A DNA stretch of 64,000 nucleotides, taken from Cupriavidus plantarum (GTDB taxonomy: Bacteria; Pseudomonadota; Gammaproteobacteria; Burkholderiales; Burkholderiaceae). Below the pieces are notes generated by a model. It had not been told where the DNA came from, ran no database searches, and saw only the letters and a program-made list of their open reading frames with translations. The position numbers and the translations under genes are program-made. Positions 61,464 to 64,000 of the stretch are shown piece after piece; the first letter of the stretch is position 1, and every line of letters starts with the position of its first letter. The stretch spans positions 186,001 through 250,000 of the forward strand of contig NZ_CAJPUX010000001.1 of the NCBI RefSeq assembly GCF_905397285.1, given 5' to 3'.

Positions 61464-63410
61464 ATGACAAGCCTTGCCCATCAATTCGAACAGTATGGCG
61501 CCTGGAGGACGGGGGTACTCCAGTCACTAGCCGAATTCCAGTCGTGGTTGCAGCAGTACGACCTGTACGATGCCACCGCCGACGATCGCGTCCAGCGCAT
61601 CCAGAACGTGCTGAAGAGCGACCGGCTCAAGGTCGCGTTCATCGCCGAGTTCTCGCGCGGCAAGAGCGAACTGATCAACGCGATCTTCTTCGCCGACTAC
61701 GGCCGCCGTATTCTGCCGTCGTCGGCGGGCCGGACCACGATGTGTCCGACCGAGTTGCGCTACGACGAAGCCGAGGCGCCGAGCATCCGCCTGCTGCCGA
61801 TCGAGACGCGCCTGCAGGAAGCCTCCACCGCCGACTTCATGGAACCCGGCGCCGCCGGCAGTTCCCACTGGACCACGGTGCCGCTCGACCCGTCGTCGCC
61901 GGAGGGCATGCTCGCGGCGTTCCAGCACGTGGTGGAAACCACGCGCGTCACGCCGTCCGTCGCCGAATCGCTGGGCCTGTATCACGAGAACGATCCCGAT
62001 GCCGCCTGGTCCGTCGATGCGGACGGCATGGTGGAGATCTCGCGGTGGCGCCATGCGGTGATCAACTTTCCGCATCCGCTACTGCGGCAGGGCCTCGTCA
62101 TTCTCGATACGCCGGGTCTCAACGCGATCGGTACCGAGCCCGAACTGACGCTGCGGCTGATTCCCGACGCGCACGTGGTTGTGTTCGTGCTGGCCGCCGA
62201 TGCCGGCGTGACCAAGAGCGACCTCGAACTGTGGCGCAGCCATGTGGGCGCCGGCCATCGCCGCGGCTGCCTCGCCGTGCTCAACAAGATCGATGGCCTG
62301 TGGGATCCGCTGAAGTCCTCGCCCGAGATCGCGATGGAGATCTCGCGCCAGGTTCGCACGACCGCTCAGGTGCTCGGCATTGAGGAGCGCCGCGTCTATC
62401 CGGTATCCGCGCAGAAGGGCCTTGTCGCCAAGGTCACGCATGACGAGCCGCTGCTCGTGCGCAGCAATCTGGCGCAGTTCGAGCACGTGCTGTCGGACCA
62501 GCTGATTCCGCAGCGCCGCGATATCGTTTCCGATCAGGTCCAGCGCCTCGTGCACGACGTCTCGCGCGGCGCGCAGCAACTGCTGCAGAGCCGCCGCCGC
62601 GACATCGTCGAGCAGCTGTTCGAGCTGCGCGGCCTGCGCGGCAAGAACCACGCGATGGTCAAGCACATGCTGCTGCGCGTGCAGGGCGAGAAGGAAGAAT
62701 TCGAGCAGAGCATCACGAAGTTCCAGGCCCTGCGCCTCGTGTTCGGCCGCCACAGCGCGGACATCATCAAGGCGCTGCAGTTGCGCGACGTGCGCCGCAC
62801 GATGCGCGACGCGCGCGAACAGATGAAGGAGCGCTTCTTCTCGCGCGGCCTGCGGGAGGACATGGAGGCGCTGTTCGATCAGCTCACCGGCCTGATCCGG
62901 GAAGCGGACCAGAAGATCGCGGGCCTGCATCAGCTGGTGGACAGCATGTATCGCCGCTTCAACGCCGAGCACGGCTTCACGCTGCCCGCGCCGATCCAGT
63001 TCGTGACGTCACGCTATGCGATGGATCTGCAGGAGACGCTGCAGCTCGTCAACAACCACTTTGGCGCGGTGAACATGCTCACGCGCTCGCGGCCGCAACT
63101 CGTGCAGAACGCGTTCGCGACGATGGCGAGCCGCGTGCTCGACAACTTCCGCGATCTCAATCGCGATATCGAGATCTGGCTGAAGTCGGTGATGACGCCG
63201 CTCGAGGCGCAGGTGCGCGAGCATCAGAAGCAGTTGCGCCGCCGCGTCGATTCGATCGAGCGCATCCACGAAGCCACGGACACGCTCGAGAGCCGCATCT
63301 CGCAGCTCGAGGAGGTGCTCAACGGCCTCGACGAGCGCAGCGGGCGCATCGAGTCGTTCGCGAGGGCGATTCTGGAGACGCCGGCGGAGGCCGGCATGAG
63401 GGCTGCTTGA
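61464..63410 (+). CDS. Dynamin-like GTPase
   Basis: 648 aa. GTPase domain: G1 AEFSRGKSELINAIF, G3 LVILDTPGLNAIG, G4 LNKIDGLWD. The rest is long alpha-helical sequence with coiled coils (RIHEATDTLESRISQLEEVLNGL near the end), as in the bacterial dynamin family. No clear transmembrane helix, so membrane contact would be by a paddle or partner. Bacterial dynamins act in membrane remodelling or stress protection; the cargo here is unknown. It lies alone between mutM and mutY. Confidence 0.85.
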   Translation: MTSLAHQFEQYGAWRTGVLQSLAEFQSWLQQYDLYDATADDRVQRIQNVLKSDRLKVAFIAEFSRGKSELINAIFFADYGRRILPSSAGRTTMCPTELRYDEAEAPSIRLLPIETRLQEASTADFMEPGAAGSSHWTTVPLDPSSPEGMLAAFQHVVETTRVTPSVAESLGLYHENDPDAAWSVDADGMVEISRWRHAVINFPHPLLRQGLVILDTPGLNAIGTEPELTLRLIPDAHVVVFVLAADAGVTKSDLELWRSHVGAGHRRGCLAVLNKIDGLWDPLKSSPEIAMEISRQVRTTAQVLGIEERRVYPVSAQKGLVAKVTHDEPLLVRSNLAQFEHVLSDQLIPQRRDIVSDQVQRLVHDVSRGAQQLLQSRRRDIVEQLFELRGLRGKNHAMVKHMLLRVQGEKEEFEQSITKFQALRLVFGRHSADIIKALQLRDVRRTMRDAREQMKERFFSRGLREDMEALFDQLTGLIREADQKIAGLHQLVDSMYRRFNAEHGFTLPAPIQFVTSRYAMDLQETLQLVNNHFGAVNMLTRSRPQLVQNAFATMASRVLDNFRDLNRDIEIWLKSVMTPLEAQVREHQKQLRRRVDSIERIHEATDTLESRISQLEEVLNGLDERSGRIESFARAILETPAEAGMRAA

Positions 63411-63490
63411 GGGCTGCATGAAGGCTCTGTGAGCGAGTCAGCGGAAGGCGGGGTGGGGTAATATCTGCCCACCTCACACCGTGTCACCGC

Positions 63491-64000
63491 ATGCCTCGCA
63501 AGTCCGCCGCACCCTTATCCAGCGTTTCCACAGATTCCGCACCGATCTCCGTGCCGACCGATTTCGGCATGCGCGTCGTGCGCTGGCAGCGCCAGCACGG
63601 CCGCCACGACCTGCCGTGGCAGAACACGCGCGATGCCTATCGAATCTGGCTGTCCGAGATCATGCTGCAGCAGACGCAGGTGGCGGCCGTCATCGAATAC
63701 TTCCAGCGCTTCGTCGCGCAGTTGCCGACCGTTGCCGCGCTCGCGGCCGCGTCGGCCGATGAGGTCATGGCATTGTGGGCGGGGCTCGGCTATTACTCTC
63801 GCGCCCGCAATCTGCATCGCTGCGCCAAGGCCGTCATGGACGAGCATGGCGGCGTGTTTCCCACCGATCCGGACGTGCTGGTGACGCTGCCCGGCATCGG
63901 ACGTTCCACCGCCGCGGCGATTGCAGCGTTCAGCGCTGGCGTGCGTTCGCCAATCCTCGACGGTAACGTCAAGCGGGTATTCGCGCGCGTGTTCGGCATC
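63491..64000 (+). CDS. mutY: A/G-specific adenine glycosylase MutY (5' part, cut by window end)
   Basis: First 170 codons visible, no stop. A variable N-terminus of about 28 residues, then WQRQHGRHDLPWQNTRDAYRIWLSEIMLQQTQVAAVIEYF with the catalytic Glu, WAGLGYYSRARNLHRCAKAV, and HhH motif LPGIGRSTAAAIAAFSAG followed by the catalytic Asp in ILDGNVKRVFARVFGI. It removes adenine opposite 8-oxoguanine. A TAATAT -10-like element lies at about 63459. Confidence 0.95.
   Translation, partial: MPRKSAAPLSSVSTDSAPISVPTDFGMRVVRWQRQHGRHDLPWQNTRDAYRIWLSEIMLQQTQVAAVIEYFQRFVAQLPTVAALAAASADEVMALWAGLGYYSRARNLHRCAKAVMDEHGGVFPTDPDVLVTLPGIGRSTAAAIAAFSAGVRSPILDGNVKRVFARVFGI

Overview
The window is a 64 kb piece of a GC-rich beta-proteobacterial chromosome, most likely Burkholderiaceae and probably Cupriavidus or a close relative. 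The grounds are gene content and order: a proteobacterial gshA next to gshB and a PTS trio; a caa3-type cox cluster with DUF2244, DUF2970 and twin-membrane small proteins; a Bug-family binding protein; and lolB-ispE-tRNA-Gln-prs-rplY-pth in a row. I see no insertion sequence, prophage, integrase or CRISPR array. It is core genome, with genes dense on both strands.

Layout. 1-7.8 kb: end of a sigma-54 activator, a UvrD-like helicase under a LexA box, two thioredoxin-fold proteins, a LysE exporter, a proline-rich micro-ORF, a ComM/YifB ATPase and UbiK. 8.2-11.1 kb: sigma-54 promoter, outer-membrane protein, glnK, amtB (ammonium uptake). 11.3-16.4 kb: stacked terminators, then gshA-gshB and PTS EIIA-HPr-EI. 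16.5-25.3 kb: Fur box with bfd-bfr, moeB-like, ctpA, gpmA, rhodanese-like, grxC, secB, gpsA, Bug protein, trmL. 25.4-37.8 kb: comF and a methyltransferase, a palindrome-rich leader, then the aa3/caa3 cytochrome oxidase genes with their copper and heme A assembly factors. 37.9-41.1 kb: rpoH with a CIRCE operator, pirin, ybiB. 41.2-45.3 kb: a nitrate-type ABC transporter whose leader carries a sigma-54 promoter, two ANTAR-type hairpins and a terminator, next to a NasT-like ANTAR protein. 45.6-52.9 kb: fumarylacetoacetase-family hydrolase and zeta-GST isomerase, ftsY, an M16 peptidase pair, rsmD, coaD, ferredoxin. 53-60 kb (minus strand): SDR, pth, rplY, prs, tRNA-Gln, ispE, lolB, a large TPR protein. 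60-64 kb: mutM, a dynamin-like GTPase, start of mutY.

The strongest regulatory themes are nitrogen control (two sigma-54 promoters, PII, AmtB, and a nitrate transporter with a two-layer switch) and stress control (LexA, HrcA/CIRCE on rpoH, Fur). The least explained sequence is a run of five palindromes sharing a CCGTAC core at 27613-27698 in the predicted leader of the oxidase cluster. Related CCGTACGA-bearing 24-bp repeats lie 1.3 kb upstream. Several genes carry in-frame 12-bp minisatellites.

All functional calls come from reading motifs and family resemblance by eye; no database search was possible.
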